Source of the DNA: Saccharina japonica
Taxonomy: Eukaryota > Sar > Phaeophyceae > Laminariales > Laminariaceae
DNA: 64,000 bases
Direction: 5' to 3'
Assembly (NCBI GenBank): GCA_008828725.1
Contig: MEHQ01003470.1
Span: forward strand, 119,661-183,660
In this document: positions 1 through 12,886 of the stretch, one piece after another
How the letters are laid out: each line of letters starts with the position of its first letter
How positions within the stretch are numbered: the first letter of the stretch is position 1
Position numbers and translations under genes: made by a program
Notes under the pieces: generated by a model
Database searches by the model: none
The model's input: only the letters and a program-made list of their open reading frames with translations
What the model was told of the DNA's origin: nothing

Positions 1-286
1 CTCGCACGTACGCGGCACGTTTGGCGCTTACTCGGCGCTCGTGGCGTTTCGCGTACAGAATGGCCACAGTTTCCTCCGCAGACGCAGGCTAACCGAGTTT
101 CGCCTCTTCACCAGTGAAGGTGGTTCATTTACTTCGATATCGTAAATCGGCAGGCGAAGACGCAAGGCCCATTCGCCCGTCGTCAACGATCCATACGTAG
201 CGTCTGTTCTACATAGGGACCGATCAGCGAATATTGTTTTGTTCATTAATTATCGCCTGCGACCGCGTCTATGTTTGATTGGGCAG

Positions 287-3200
287 GTTCCGCGGCGATA
301 CGACTTTCAGAGGAAACGACTTCGTGAGCATCATTAACTCTGATGGAGGATTCGTGAGGTCAGTCTCAATCAATATTTTGTTTCGACATCATCTTCGTTG
401 TTGTATTTGGCTTTTCTGGACTGCGCATATGCGATCACTGAACCGTTCCCAGCATGCCCACCCTTTTCCCGCAGGCCTAACGCCGTGTGGTGCTCAATAA
501 TATGTGACGGGTCGTGATTTGTCAGGTTCTCGACGACTGTGACGTTCGATGACTCGGGAGCTAGTGACGGAGGATTCCAGGGCTGCATCATCATCAACTC
601 CGGCCTTTCCAGGATGAGGTACGCCAACGTAGATTGGTTTACCGCCCCTCAGTATGTTGCGCGTGTGACTCGTGCACTCCTTTCCATCTGCTCGATCGGC
701 CTACTAGGTTGCAGCGAATACTGCTGTATGTGTGTATGTGTCTTGTGTTTTATCCTGGTCTGTCAGTTTTCTTGGCAACATTACATCTTCACTCAACAGC
801 TGTTGCCCTCCAGGCGACTCGATATTATAAATGCCGGAGTCCGCCAACTTTACTGGTAGATAACAAAGGAACTGGAGCGATGTTCCTCGTTGTCGCCTAC
901 ATGCAAAAAGCAGAACCAATCTGCAACAATACCTCCTTGTAGGTACAGGGTAAACCATGACTATAGCCATTGAGTGTTTCGCGACAACAAAATGTACCCT
1001 CTCCAGCTTCGTCAGCTATATACATAGGAGAACCACATTGGATTCCCGCGGTAGAGATGCATCTATGAGTATATTTCGATCGAAGATTCACAGCAGCCTT
1101 CTGGACAAGCCGCGACCGTCTAGGTTATATACCACCCATGAAAGTGTAGAGGTGGCTTCAATAGTTTCGAAAAGCTTACCAGCGGCAGCTCTGAGTTCAG
1201 ATATATTATGGCGTATAAATATATAAGAAGCTCGCCTCCGTCTCGGTCTCCAATCGGGACAGTGTGCTCAGCGCGCGGCACTGTGTGCTTTTCTTCCGAC
1301 ACGAAGCCCCCTGCCACCTGTTTGTTGCTTCACTTTGCCGAACGTTCGCGTACCGTGTGCAGCTTCCGCGGTGACGCGTTCTTCATCAACACTGGATGCA
1401 TTAGTTCCGACGGCCCGCCGGTGTTCAACAGTGGCGAAATGACGTGAGTCGTGAGTCGTGGTCCTTATTAACGTGTTAACGTTCACCGCCTGGCAAGGCG
1501 ACGCCACTGGAGCTATCTCCAGTAGACTGAGCGTCATCCAGCAATCGTGCAGTCGAGGAAGCATTGTTTATCTGACTTCACATCGGGCGTGACACATCGT
1601 ACGGAATTACGAAGTACAGGAACGGCTCCTCGGAACGAATTATTCGAGCGTATTCGGTTTCACGAATTTCACATGATACCCCACACTGGGATAAACTGTT
1701 GTGCTCCTTGGTTTTATCGGTTGAGTCCATATACTGATATATGGTTCTTTGGTATGCAGGCGGGATACGCGTAATAATCTGTTGCTGTATTTGGTTCGTG
1801 CCACGTGACGTTTTGCTGCACAACCTGACAATGGCCCGCTTTAACCTTGCTGTCCCCAACGTATAGCTTCTTCGGGAGGGCGCGCTTCAACGACAACACT
1901 TCCGCTAGCGACGGTGGTGCTGTTCTGAACCAATTTGGATCATTGACGTGAGTGCATTTCGGTCTAAGTAACGTGAACCTCGTGTGTTAATTTGCCACGA
2001 TACGCATGTTGTACGAGCGTGTTTCCCACTACGGGCATTCACTGTACAGCAACTTTTGTGCCTCAATCCGCCATCGCCCACGCACGGGGAATGAGGGGCG
2101 GCAGCTTAATTCGGCCGCAAGCGCACAGAGCGCTGCTCAGCGGGCACTGCTGGTGACCGCAATGGGTGTCAACATGACTACCACGCCGGAGGTATACAGC
2201 TCGGCAACATATAAGAATGGGATAATGGTTACGTCCGACCCCCCGGATGGTGTACACTCTGCCCTTATATATAACTTCTTCGCAAATTTGAGACTCCCTA
2301 TTTACGCGTGAGGTACGCCAAAACGGTTTTGATTTGCATGTGGTCACAGGTTCCGAGGTGCTGTGCAGTTCAACAACAACTTTTCCCGGGGCAACGGTGG
2401 TGGCATCGCTGTTGACGGCGGAGACGTAACGTGAGTGCTGTGAAACGCGCGTTGGGATATACTTTTGTATCTACGGGTGAATACAAAGCTTGACATTCCT
2501 TACGCAGGGACACAAACCGTCGGTGGCCGGAGGGCCGCGTCGCTGATCACTGACCAGAGGGGTGTACACATCGTAATCCTAAGCAACAACCATGAACTAA
2601 TTCACACGACCTCAAGTGATTATTGTTATTCGCTTCACGTCACTCTCCCATTACCAGCATTACACGTCGGGACAACCTGCCGTGGTATATGTTCCACTCC
2701 GGCATCGGGTGGCACCTCACATCTGGTATAGTATCGAAGCCATGTGTATTCAGTATTCCGGGTGGTGAAATCCGCAAATTATGCTTACTACCCGACCACC
2801 ACTCATTCCAAGGAAAAGTGACCGCTTTCCTTCGTGCGGCAAGCCATCCTTAGTCCAATCCGTTGAGTACGTATATCAACCGAAAGGGAGCTGTCACCTT
2901 TGTTTATTGGGGGGAAATGCTAGGGTACACGCATTTGTCGTTGTGGAGAAGCTTTCTGCCGAGTTTCGCTCGCAAGTAACAACTCCGCCCCGAGACCAAC
3001 CCATGGATTGCACTTTTGTTGTGTTTCTCCGTCTTCACAGGTTCAGGAGGGCTGTGACGTTCAGCGGAAACTCCGCCCGAGAATCTGGTGGCGCCTTTGC
3101 TGTCCTGTCCGGAGAGCTTACCAGAAAGTGAGTTATCAAGTTTGAGCGTATCAAGATGTACTTGTATTCGGTATATTGTCAAGGCTGTGAGCGGGAATAG

Positions 3201-3940
3201 CTCAGAGTGATCTCCTGCACAGTGTCTGACCCTGCCTTTGTGCTCAATCGCGCACTTTTTTACGCATGGTTTACAAAGCAACAGTCTCCGCCGACACACG
3301 TTTGCGGCCAACACGGGCACGTCATCATGAAATATAACCCGATACACACGCGTAGATTCCTCTTTCCTCGTGCCTTCCGCGTCTCGCAGTGGCGAGGTGG
3401 TCCTTTCTTCCCCCAGCTCACTTACGTTCGAGAGGCCATCCGTGGTGCGCTTCAGGGACAACACCGTCGATACCACGCGTGGGGTAAGTTGGGGGTCCTT
3501 CTGCTATACTGCTGGGTGTTTTTGGTCGCGTGCGTTTCGCCGTGTTGCAAAGGCCTCTGGTAGCTCATCAGGCGTCCTCGAAGCTCCTTCATCCGAGGCT
3601 ACACCTTTCTATGCTCACCTCTTGCTGTCTACGAGTGGTCGTCACGAATACTGTACACATACTTGCTGTACGTAGTATGGCATACTGGTGTATTTTGTGC
3701 CTCGTGCTCAACGAGACAAACAATGGTGCAGTATCTTGCTCTCGCTTGGGCCCACACGACGTTAATTTCACCTGGCAGTTACTCAACACGCTAGCGCTAC
3801 TTGCAACACTCGTCGGCCCGCCATACCATTTGCCACCCGTTCGTGCACAGAACGAAAACGAATGCACTGTGGGCGAGGTTGTGGAGGGAACTACGCTGGT
3901 TGGCTTTCCCGGTGATGACGTGTGCGTCGCAGCTACCTGA
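287..3940 (+). CDS. Secreted beta-helix (Pmp-like repeat) protein, copy A, 3' eight exons
   Basis: Partial gene; its 5' exons lie left of the window. Exons: 287-358, 526-618, 1363-1443, 1867-1947, 2350-2430, 3041-3127, 3390-3483 and 3851-3940 (TGA). All have AG acceptors and GT donors (mostly gtgagt or gtaagt). The first six each begin with one base of a split codon and end with two, so each is a phase-compatible module; the seventh ends in phase 0 and the last reads through to the stop. Each of the 24-31-residue modules looks like one coil of a right-handed parallel beta-helix, with FxxN motifs (FRGN, FNDN, FNNN, FSGN, FRDN) and GGA/GGG turns (GGAV, GGGI, GGAF). That combination is typical of chlamydial polymorphic membrane proteins and related eukaryotic surface proteins. 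The C-terminal exon is short and carries two cysteines. Role unknown; an extracellular or cell-wall protein is inferred from the complete paralogue at 12828-34419, to which it is exon-by-exon identical in length (about 80% nucleotide identity in the best exons). Confidence 0.8.
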
Positions 3941-6450
3941 TTCGCCGCCAGCAACGCTTCGGGCGGATTTCTTTGAGGAGGCAGACGCAGCGTCTTGCTT
4001 TGCTTCCGAGCTTCTTGCCGACAACGTGTGGCCTACTTGGTCTAGATGTATTGGCAGGGTTCTGGCCGTTGATCGTATCATGATATACAGTGGTTCGGCA
4101 TTTTCGGCGCCATACGTACTATTCTGCAGTCGAACATTCGCTGTCTAGGTTGGCATCATGAAAGAGGATGATGTTTGGCCTTCAGTCGGATGTATTTGTT
4201 GTTGGAACCTGGTATATATGTTAATCAAGCGTCTCTAAAAGGGGTCGTCACCGTGGTAAAGGCCACATCAAAATTGCCTCGGGGGTGGTTTGTGTTGCTT
4301 GCACGGTTTCTGGTAAAGGTTGCCAACACGTTGAGCGTCGTGTTTCACGGTTAAAACCCATGCACACTAACCTACTGGCATGATAAAGGCAGTTTGTGTA
4401 ATTGTCGATTTGATTTGTGTGTGTTTCTGCATTCTAGACCGATAATACTCCAGCAGTAGCCTTCTTCGTTTTGGTGGCTGCTCTACTTCGAGCTGATCCA
4501 AGTATACGTAGCCGAGTTGTCTATTGTGTCTCAAATCTAACGTAGACAACAGTGACACGTTTTATTCTATACACGGTGGAAATCAACCGCGCGTGCTATT
4601 GCCCAGCCTACGCTTAAGACGGTTTTGATGATGTTCGGGTGTATAACGTGGAGCCCGAATGTAATACATTTAGGCTGAAACTCTTTGGTGTGCTCACGAT
4701 CGATGTTATCCCCCTGTATATCGGATGGGGGAGAAACCATCGCGACGGTCATCACGTGCTATTATCGGCGAACACCATCGTCAACACAGGCTGCGAGAGC
4801 ACCGAAACGACAGCGTGCAAACGGAGAGTACGCTTCGCGGACTTTATGGTTGGTGTGGGTAATGAGTTACATAGTGGCGTTTTGTGGAGGTTGGGGCGTG
4901 GCAGAGGGGGGGCGGGCCTTGATGGGCTGATTCTAAAGCGATGTATCGTTGTTTAAGTTCGCAACCGAAGCCAAGCCCTAGACGCTGGCACCAACGAAAC
5001 AGGCAAATAGAGTGGTACATACGTACAGGAGGGTCAAATACACAAAAAAGGGGTACATTAATCAGTCACTGGCTCGCATTAGAGAAGGATATAGGATAAA
5101 TAATCACATGAAAATCATGTTCAGACTGCGCAACTGCGCAGCAATTAATACCTTCGTTGAGAGCGTGATCCGGAGGGGGGGGGAGCGGGTAGAGAGGAGG
5201 GGCCACTCTGAAGCGGGCGTAGCAACCGAAACTGGGCGGATAGGAAAGTTAAGTAGTTCGCCGAAACGTGGCACTATCAGGCTTCCGAGTTGAGACGCCC
5301 TCGGCTACAACTTCAATGATATGCTGCAATCCTTGTGGTTTGTTTTTGTGCTGCTCTTATTTCCTGCCAAGCGGGTGGTTTCCCCACGCAGTTCGGTTTG
5401 GTATTTTCTGCAACTTGTTGTTTTGGTGCTGCGTCACCCCCTTTCAATGTGTTCGTCATTGTATAGTTGTGTTCGTTGTTCCCGCCGTCATTGTCGACCC
5501 GTGTCCGTTCGTGTTGTCGGTGTTTTGGTCTGGTCTACCAGCTTGGCATAACGTACCGATGCTCAGTAGTACCAGTGACCTTGCCTCGGTTCTGCAGGGC
5601 TCGGTATCTGCGGCCTGAGCCGACCTTGTCTCATATAACATTTGTTTCAGCTTGTGCAATTCTTCTGTTTTCACCTTGTGCGATTTTACCTGGTACCTAT
5701 CATGGGCATGTTTCTGCTACTCGTACTGCTGTTTCGTTTGCTGGTCATGTACGTTGGTATACTGGTTCCACCGCACATCGTAACGTTTCCTTTCGCATTG
5801 TGGTACTGATACCAGGTGTGTACCACGATACGCACAAATTGATGTTTAGTTTGTTTTCTCCCAACGGAAAGCTGTTTGCAGCCTGGGTTTGTGTCGACGG
5901 AATTGATGGCTTCAAGAAACTCAACTAGTGTAAGAGCATCACCATCGTGCACCATGCTTCGTCTTCGATCAACTCGGTCAACTGTCATGTCATCAGAGTT
6001 TCGCTTTGAGCAGTACATGCTATTCGTTGAGCTGATCCAACCGAGCTAGGTATGGGTATGCTTCGCAGGGCTTCGTCATGGAAAGTCTCTGGCTTGCAAG
6101 GCGGATCGTGTTGGAAGTATGATAACGACGCCGTTGAGGTGCTCGTATCTATGCTTTGTTTGGCACCGTCGCATGGTGTGTTCGGCGTACTGCGCGCTGC
6201 GATAGAGGTATAGCGCACGTTTTGGCTGAAACGGTTTATGCATGGTCGGGTTTCCTAACCCAAACTCGTTGAGTTGCATAAACAATGGGATGGTTGTCGG
6301 GTAGCACTTTTATTTTCCTCCAAAATCAGGCTTTGTGGGAGGTGTAGAGCTCTTTGAGTGATCAATCCTCAGAAACAAGATGGTGCACCGCTATCGTGGC
6401 ATGCGTCGTGTACATGTGTTTCACGTTCCGGAGCCGATAAAACCATTGTC
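3941..6450 (+). repeat. 3' flank of copy A, left arm of an old segmental duplication
   Basis: No convincing gene. The stretch matches the region after copy B in pieces: 4570-5100 with 35060-35650, and 5165-6290 with 38975-39640 (shared runs around 5258/39056, 5345/39165 and 5860/39400). Divergence is high and indels are many, so the duplication is old. Several open frames exist but none is conserved as protein between the two arms, which argues that this is non-coding flank. Confidence 0.55.
6308..6420 (+). repeat. Dispersed repeat, copy 1 (also 8885-8950 minus and 23610-23720 plus)
   Basis: The block from CTCCAAAATCAG through TATAGAG/GTAGAGCTC, CCTCAGAA and TGGTGCACC to TGGCATGCGT recurs at 23616-23715 in the same orientation. 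Its centre recurs at 8890-8950 reversed. It lies in the 3' flank of copy A and again inside intron 1 of copy B. Confidence 0.6.
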
Positions 6451-8330
6451 TAAGTTTGGCAAACCAACGTGGCAGCCAACCAGGCAGCCTAGGATCTACC
6501 GCACTGACACACGGACGCCACGGACGCCGACGGCAATACTTGGTTACTGGCGTAGACTTCATATTCGTAACGTATGGTCGAGTAACAATGAGTGTATGTG
6601 GCTTTGAGTTGTGACACTGACGTCGTTTTGGGGCCCGGGGTTTGGACGAAGCGAGATGCATTGATTGGTGTCAACGGTAGCTTAAGTGGAGTCCGCGTCC
6701 TCTCTTGCCGCCCCACCATGACCGTGTCGTATACGCCGTTCGCCCGCCCCCTTCCCGGTTTGTCACCCGTGACTTGTTATTGCGCTACCAATACAGTACC
6801 GGACGGACTACTTCGTGTGCTTGGTGTTCCTAACGTATTGTGTTGTCTGGATTGTAGCTGCTTAACGTACAGTCGACCGTACAGCTTTCGTGGAAGCCTT
6901 TATCTTCGTCAAGATAATTATACTGTACATTATTCCGTGTGACCATGATACACTGGCAGCAGTGATGCCACGATGAGTTAACAGGACAAGAAGAGATGGT
7001 ACTGGACGACGAGATTCAATATGGTAATACCACCGCTGCCATTGTGACTGTAGAGGTCTCTTGGGAATGGCGACGGTTTGGTCAGCTTCACGAGTTGATA
7101 GATACAGCGCAAGATGTTCGATAGGCAGGAGGTGAGGCCACCCACATGCATACGCACTACCTCAGTAGTCGACCTGCGGAAATAGAGTACGCCGAAGCCA
7201 AAGCACCGTGCGATGAAAAACCAAATATTTCGCCAGAAGGAGTGGCTCGGTCTGTAAGGCTATCTACTTGATCCCTCTCACTAACCAGGAGTTCACTAAA
7301 TATTTTCGAAGATAATATGCTAACCCGTAAATGTCACGGCTTGTAAACCACACACCCAGATATCGAGTTAACATCAACTGGGGGTGGTTGCGTACAATAT
7401 GGTAGACGGGCGAGAATACGACGCGGTACGCCCCCGCGTCGCGGAAATGCGCACCAATAACCGTGGAACGGTCGAGGAGCACAAGCTAATGCCGAGATGA
7501 TGAGAGGCAGTCGTCTGGAACCCACGACACCCAGACTATGCGCGTCCGGGAAAGCGTCCTTTAAAGACGATGCTACCCGCCACAATTCACTGTGACCACC
7601 CGCTGTTGCTCGTGCGTGTAGCTGTCAAGCACGTTGGAGCGCCGGAGGAGACCAGCGCAGCCGGCATGGGAAGCTTCATCTAGATCGTACTTGTATGAAG
7701 ATACCGGCAATCGACTGGAGGAGGACAAACAGGGCTAGGGTATTTTCCCCGGATACTGGGACATCATCGCCAGCAGCTGGAGCGTCATCGACACGAGTTA
7801 CACTTGCTGTTCCCGCTATTAACAATGTTTCCCCTGATATTTATCCCGGGGTCGCACCTCGGCAGGGGTCGCATGCGATTCGGGTCAACATTACCAGCGA
7901 TCAGCTGCGCAGGGTCACCCGGGATTGCTGGAGAAGAATCACTTCGGATCTCGAAATCATCGTCGCCTAGGGTCGCTAAAGTTCAACCCCCCGGGGCTGC
8001 CAGATGACCATGGCCTGGGACCGGCGGGATATAACAGTTTGGGAACACCGGGACAGCATTGCCTGGGATCGATGAAGCAGCATCGCGCAGGAACACCAGA
8101 GCACAATAGGACGGAGTCCGTTGGAGCATCGCCTCCCGGCAACCCTGACTGCCGTCTCCTTCCTGCTGTCGTCACCCGCTGTTTCCCTACGACCGTTGCC
8201 CCCGCGTGACCCCATATTCTTGAGCGCCACCCATACAACGGAAGTGTAGGGCTTCCTACGCAACTCCGCCTCGTCTTGTTGCCAAACACAAAAGACCAAG
8301 AAAGAGAGGAGCAAAATCAAAACAAAATGT
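6451..8330. other. Non-coding stretch, no gene recognised
   Basis: I see no exon with coding character. At 7700-8160 there are loose, diverged ~30-base repeats rich in GGGAC/CATCG/CCAGC that keep frames open by composition only. Confidence 0.4.
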
Positions 8331-8884
8331 ATACCTCTGGTATATATATTTTTAGTAGAAAATAAACATGCACCAGGTATGTATAGTCTACGCCAGTAGC
8401 CTACACTATAGAGCTAGACGAAATACAGGAGTGACATAATTGACATGATGCTTTCTTTAGGAGACGATATACAGCAACCCTCTCATATATGAATACTCGT
8501 GCTCGTACTATACATACGAAGTACGATGGGAGGACACAGACAGGTAGCCGCCGTCGTGTGCGAAAATCGCTGTGACTCTAAATTGATGCCACATGGTTTA
8601 CGGCAACGTGTGCCAGCAAAAAAACGTCACACACGCCACACACACCGCACACCACACACCACACCCACCGCACGACGCAAGTCCTACCTGGTACAAAATA
8701 CACCTCAATCCCAAGCGTTGGGGTGCGTAGCGTTCTCGACATGACGAGCCGTACCACTTCGTTTTTTCAAATACTCGTATCATAGCAGCACGCTGTACCA
8801 GTGACTTGTAATCCATGTAAACAGCACGCGTATTGAACTCAAACATACTGTTTCGGACGCATGCCACGGGGACGCATGATACGG

Positions 8885-8950
8885 TAGCCTGCATGCAGGT
8901 GCACCACTTTAGCCTTCTGAGGGTGGTCACTTGAGGAGCTCTATACTAAT
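8885..8950 (-). repeat. Dispersed repeat, copy 2 (reverse)
   Basis: Reverse complement reads TATAGAGCTCCTCAAGTGAC then CCACCCTCAGAAGG and TGGTGCACCTG, nearly the same as 23645-23700. Confidence 0.6.
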
Positions 8951-9650
8951 AGTAAGTGAAAAAAACTGATTGTTGTGGAAAATGCAAAGTGTCACCCGAT
9001 CTCCGCAATTCCATGGCCTGCTGAAAAAAAAAATTGGAAATTTTGGAAATTTTGGAAATATATGGCTCCGATAAGAATGGCCTGCTGAGTAAACGATACA
9101 AAATATGACAACACAAGAATAACCGAAAAGAACGACCGACGGTCTTGGGTTAAGGAGTCCGATCATTCAGAAACTTTTTCTGCCAAAAAAAGGTATACCT
9201 GTATACCTCTATCGCAGCACGCGTCTTTGTGCGATTGTTGGGAAGCGTTTCACGTTATCATCCGGTTTTAACCGTTTTTTTTCCGAAAACCTGTTAAAAC
9301 CGGCTGAAACAAACCGGTGTTATCCGGATTTTTGTTTCGGACAATATCGCCTCATTGTCGTTTTTTTTTTTCTTATTAGTATGTTCCCTCACGTGCCCAC
9401 CTCTAGTAGCGAGCCTGTTTTTGGTAGTTCTTCATAATGTTGTGCGTGTTTTTGTTTGTGTGTGATGTGTAGTCTTTCTCCTCTCCAGGGGGACACGGCA
9501 GGCAGCGATACTACCGCCACCGCTGACGACGAAGCGCGAAGAAAGAGGCGACATTCCCTCCCCTTCTTCAATTAGTTGTGATGTTCTTCTCGCCGCGGTT
9601 TATTTTTCATCTCGCCTCAAGCTTGGGGTCCACCACATTATTTCAGTTTT
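8951..9650. other. AT-rich non-coding stretch with GGTTTTAACC-type inverted motifs
   Basis: No gene seen. 9030-9058 holds three TTTTGGAAA-like units. 9250-9335 holds several inverted copies of CCGGTTTTAAC / GTTAAAACCGG / AACCGGTGTTATCCGG, perhaps the end of a diverged inverted-repeat element. Confidence 0.35.
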
Positions 9651-9654
9651 TGGT

Positions 9655-10150
9655 ATTTACTTCCATGGAAGCAAACCGCCATGGACGTTTTGTTTACTTC
9701 CATGGAAGTAAATTTACGTCCATGGAAAGGTTCATAGAATTAAAGAGTATTTGCTTCCATGAAAGAAAGTAAATTTAAATTCTATATTCTATTTCGTACC
9801 CCTTCGGCCACTAGACACAGGTCGATTCATAGTGTGGTTCCGCGCTGCGCGCCACACGGTGTTTAATATCCCGTTCGTAATTAATTCACGTTTCGGTAGT
9901 CGGGATGTGCCCAATTTGAGTGCGAAGGTGTACCAAGTAAGTAGGAGCAGGGGGTGAATTCATGCCCGCGCTTTCGTGTTTTACTTTTTTCATGGAAGAA
10001 GTAATTTTTTATCTACTTCCAATTTACTCACATAAAAGTAAAAAGCTTGCATGGAAGTAAGGTTTTCATCCCTGGAACATGCCTGGAAGTATACTTGTTT
10101 CAGCAAATTTACTTCCTCCATGGAAAAGTTCATGAAGATCAACTGAAAAG
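9655..10150. repeat. Cluster of CCATGG-centred palindromes
   Basis: ACTTCCATGGAAGT and close variants occur about ten times (for example 9659, 9698, 9718, 9753, 9990, 10050, 10080, 10120), often widened to TTTACTTCCATGGAAGTAAA. Spacing is irregular, so this is not a simple tandem array. No gene seen through 10390. Confidence 0.7.
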
Positions 10151-10409
10151 TAAAACAATGAGGTAGATCTAAACTCGTGGTATTTTGCGTTCTCGCTTCC
10201 TACGTACTGTATGTGATAAACAATTCGTATGCTTGGATCGATTTGCCGTGGTTTTGCGTCTGTCTTTGCGTTTTTTGTTGCTTCACGTATTCCCCTTCCT
10301 GTTCTTTTTCATTTCACGTGGAATGATGAACTTGTTTTCTTCCATTTTTTTCTAACTTTCAATGCATTAGGTTTGATTCGGTGTGTATGAATGTTGCGTT
10401 TGTCGTATA

Positions 10410-10570
10410 TATATACATTACGGTGGGCATGGCATTGCATTGTCTACTCTGCGTGTGTTGTGTCGTGGCTTTGTGACCACATTATTACTGGTATCTCTCT
10501 AGGCCGAAGAATCAGTACGGCACTGGGTGTGCTGGAAGTTGACGGGCACAAAACACGGTCGAGTGTGAAG
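10410..10570 (+). repeat. Dispersed repeat, copy related to 12045-12203
   Basis: Shares GGGCATTGCC-like start, GTGTCGTGG, TTTGTG-CCACAT, ATCTCNCTAGG and ACTGGGTGTGCTGGA-GT-GACGGG with 12045-12203. The translations are not conserved, so it is a repeat rather than an exon. Confidence 0.55.
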
Positions 10571-12040
10571 AACACCTACTACTGTAATCACACAAAATTG
10601 CCGAAATGTGCCGAAACGTCGAAAAGGTGTGCCTTAATAATGGAAGCAATAAACACCCGAAGCCAGTCATCCAATCCCCAGTTCATTTTCGCATTGCCAT
10701 GAAGAACGACCATGTCAAATCTTGTTTTCCTTCCCTAAAAATAACCATGGCGCAAAGTTTTGAAGTCAAATTGTTTCGCCTATCGCTGGAACCAGCTCGT
10801 GTAACTTCTGTTTTATCTTGCAAATATGAGTTTAGACGAAGTCCTTGGCTTCGGATGTTTTTAATATTTTTGATAAAGAATCCTTTCGAGCATTTCACAC
10901 CTAACCTACCTCACATCACCTGTATTATCAATTTCCACGAGATTTAAGATACTACTGATGAATGTAATACACATATTAATACTATTTATTGTAGAACATG
11001 TTCGCCGGGTGGTGTTGGGCAGCGCCACGCATCCGTTGTTGATGGTGCACGAAGGAATGCGAAGGGGGGGGGGGGGGGGCAGTCGTAACGAAACCGCGGT
11101 CGACGAAAGCAAGGAGACAGCCGAGAGCGTAGCAAGGTACCAGGCCGACTGAGAATAGTAGGTAGAATTCGTCTAGGCTACCCGTACCGCGCTCCTCTGT
11201 GACTGCTTCGAAGGCGGCGCTGTTGTTGTGTTCTGGGTATACTGTATTTCATTTCGTGTAAGCCTCTCATTATTATCCCTGTGACATAAAAGAAGTACTG
11301 CCTGGCTTGGTGAATGTACCATACGCAAAGCCATAAGCTGGAGTGGGCACGTGCCATTAGGATTGTGGGCACAGGGGGTGGCCAAACAAGACAAACAATG
11401 CCATTGGCAGCCTATGCCACCCCTATTTTCGGCGTTGGGTTCGTTGAAAGCCCCGGGCTAGATGCCCAGTCGGCATCGGGAACTTCGCCGAATACCTGAA
11501 CAGCATCATATCGGTTGACGTATATGCATACTGTACACACGATTCAGCTTTTCAGTAGTTGGGTTATGCCCACCCCCCGCTTATTATGAGTTTAAATACA
11601 CCCTAAAACACGAAGACGTATTAAACGCATGCCGCTGTAAGCGCAGCGCATAGCTTATTATACCGTATGCCCACACCGTGGGAAAATCGCCAAACCCTCG
11701 TGTCATAGTTAGCTCTTTCGCGCAAAACCGATCAGAAACATCGTGAACGGCCCCCAAAAAGATGGCTTATGGCTACCAAAACCTAAGCCCAAACTGCGTG
11801 GAAATGGCCAAACCCTGGTGCCATAGTTGGCTTGTTTGGACTCGTGCCATTCCGAAAACAAGTGGGCACAAGAAAAAAATAACACCAAATGGATCAGGGC
11901 CTAGCTCTTAGATCTGCAAGGCAGTGCAGGCATTGCTGTGTTTGCATCAGATTTTCAAGTAGTAAGGGCTGTCGCGTGCTACTATACTGTGTTGTGATAA
12001 CAAAAACAACATTGAGCAGGGTAGGTGGTGCCTGTCGTAT
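10571..12040. other. Non-coding stretch with short internal duplications
   Basis: No gene recognised. 11065-11080 is a poly-G run. 11685-11740 and 11800-11850 are diverged copies of a ~55-base unit (CGCCAAACCCTCGTGTCATAG / GGCCAAACCCTGGTGCCATAG, each followed by TTAGCT/TTGGCT). Confidence 0.45.
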
Positions 12041-12044
12041 TATG

Positions 12045-12203
12045 GGCATTGCCTTAACTGCTCTGCTTACTGGATTGCAACGCATTGCAAATTGCAATAA
12101 TAGTATCTCGGTGTCGTGGTTTTGTGCCCACATAATAATAACTTTTATCTCGCTAGGATGAATAAAAATCGGCAGGGACACTGGGTGTGCTGGATGTCGA
12201 CGG
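12045..12203 (+). repeat. Dispersed repeat, second copy, interrupted by a MITE
   Basis: Related to 10410-10570; the shared sequence stops at GACGGG, just before the target duplication of the element at 12212-12555. Confidence 0.55.
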
Positions 12204-12211
12204 GTAGAAAG

Positions 12212-12555
12212 CAAGGCATTAATTAGGTGTTGCGCTGTTGCGCTGGCGCAACATTTGGCCAAAATAACGGTTTTGCGCAACAGTCGCCGCGAGGCTAGTT
12301 GCGCGCAGCGCAACACGCGTTTTTGGGCGCGCAACATTTTCGCCGCAGGCAAAAAAAAATGTTGCGCGTTTTTTTCTCGCCGGGGTCGAGAAAAAAATTT
12401 TGGGGGTCTTTTTTTCTTGATAAATAGTCGTAATTGGACTTGCGGCGCCTGCGGCGCGCAACACGCGCCTCAGGCGTGTTGCGGTGCGCGCAACACTCCT
12501 TGAGTCGCCTGTTGCGCTGCGCGCAACAGACCGCGACCCACTAATTAATGCCCTG
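12212..12555. mobile_element. hAT-like non-autonomous element (MITE) built of GTTGCGC hairpins
   Basis: 344 bp with terminal inverted repeats CAAGGCATTAATTAG at the left and CAGGGCATTAATTAG (reverse strand) at the right. It is flanked by 8-bp near-identical direct repeats, GTAGAAAG (12204-12211) and TTAGAAAG (12556-12563). CAGGG-type ends with an 8-bp duplication fit the hAT superfamily. The interior is full of TTGCGC/GCGCAA words that fold on themselves. No transposase. Confidence 0.75.
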
Positions 12556-12827
12556 TTAGAAAGAAGAACATGCACACTATCATTTTGCGTCGGGGTAACT
12601 ATATTCATCAACATATTAAATGCACGTATTATACGTATACATACGTGGGCTGCTGTGTTGTGTTTTGTTGTTTGATACCCCAACCTCAAATTACAGTAGT
12701 AACACACACCACCAACCTGCACACTGCACACCATTGTCATATTGTCATATTACGGGACCAGCACAACAACACAACCGCTGCTGCTGTGGCAATCATCGTC
12801 AACAACATCTCGCTGCCACATACAACG

Positions 12828-12886
12828 ATGATCAAGTTTTGGGCTATAACATGTTTGCTGGCGCTGGGCGACTTGTCCGCTGTCAG
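12828..12886 (+). CDS. Candidate first exon: signal peptide
   Basis: ATG at 12828 opens 19 codons plus two bases, then a GTTAGT donor at 12887. The product has one lysine, a hydrophobic stretch (AITCLLALG) and a small-residue cleavage region (LSA). The 200 bases upstream lack ATGs in this frame and are rich in CA/CT, as in a 5' UTR. The two leftover bases (AG) join to the G opening the exon at 25852. It could instead be the orphan first exon of another gene copy lost between 7 and 24 kb. Confidence 0.55.
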
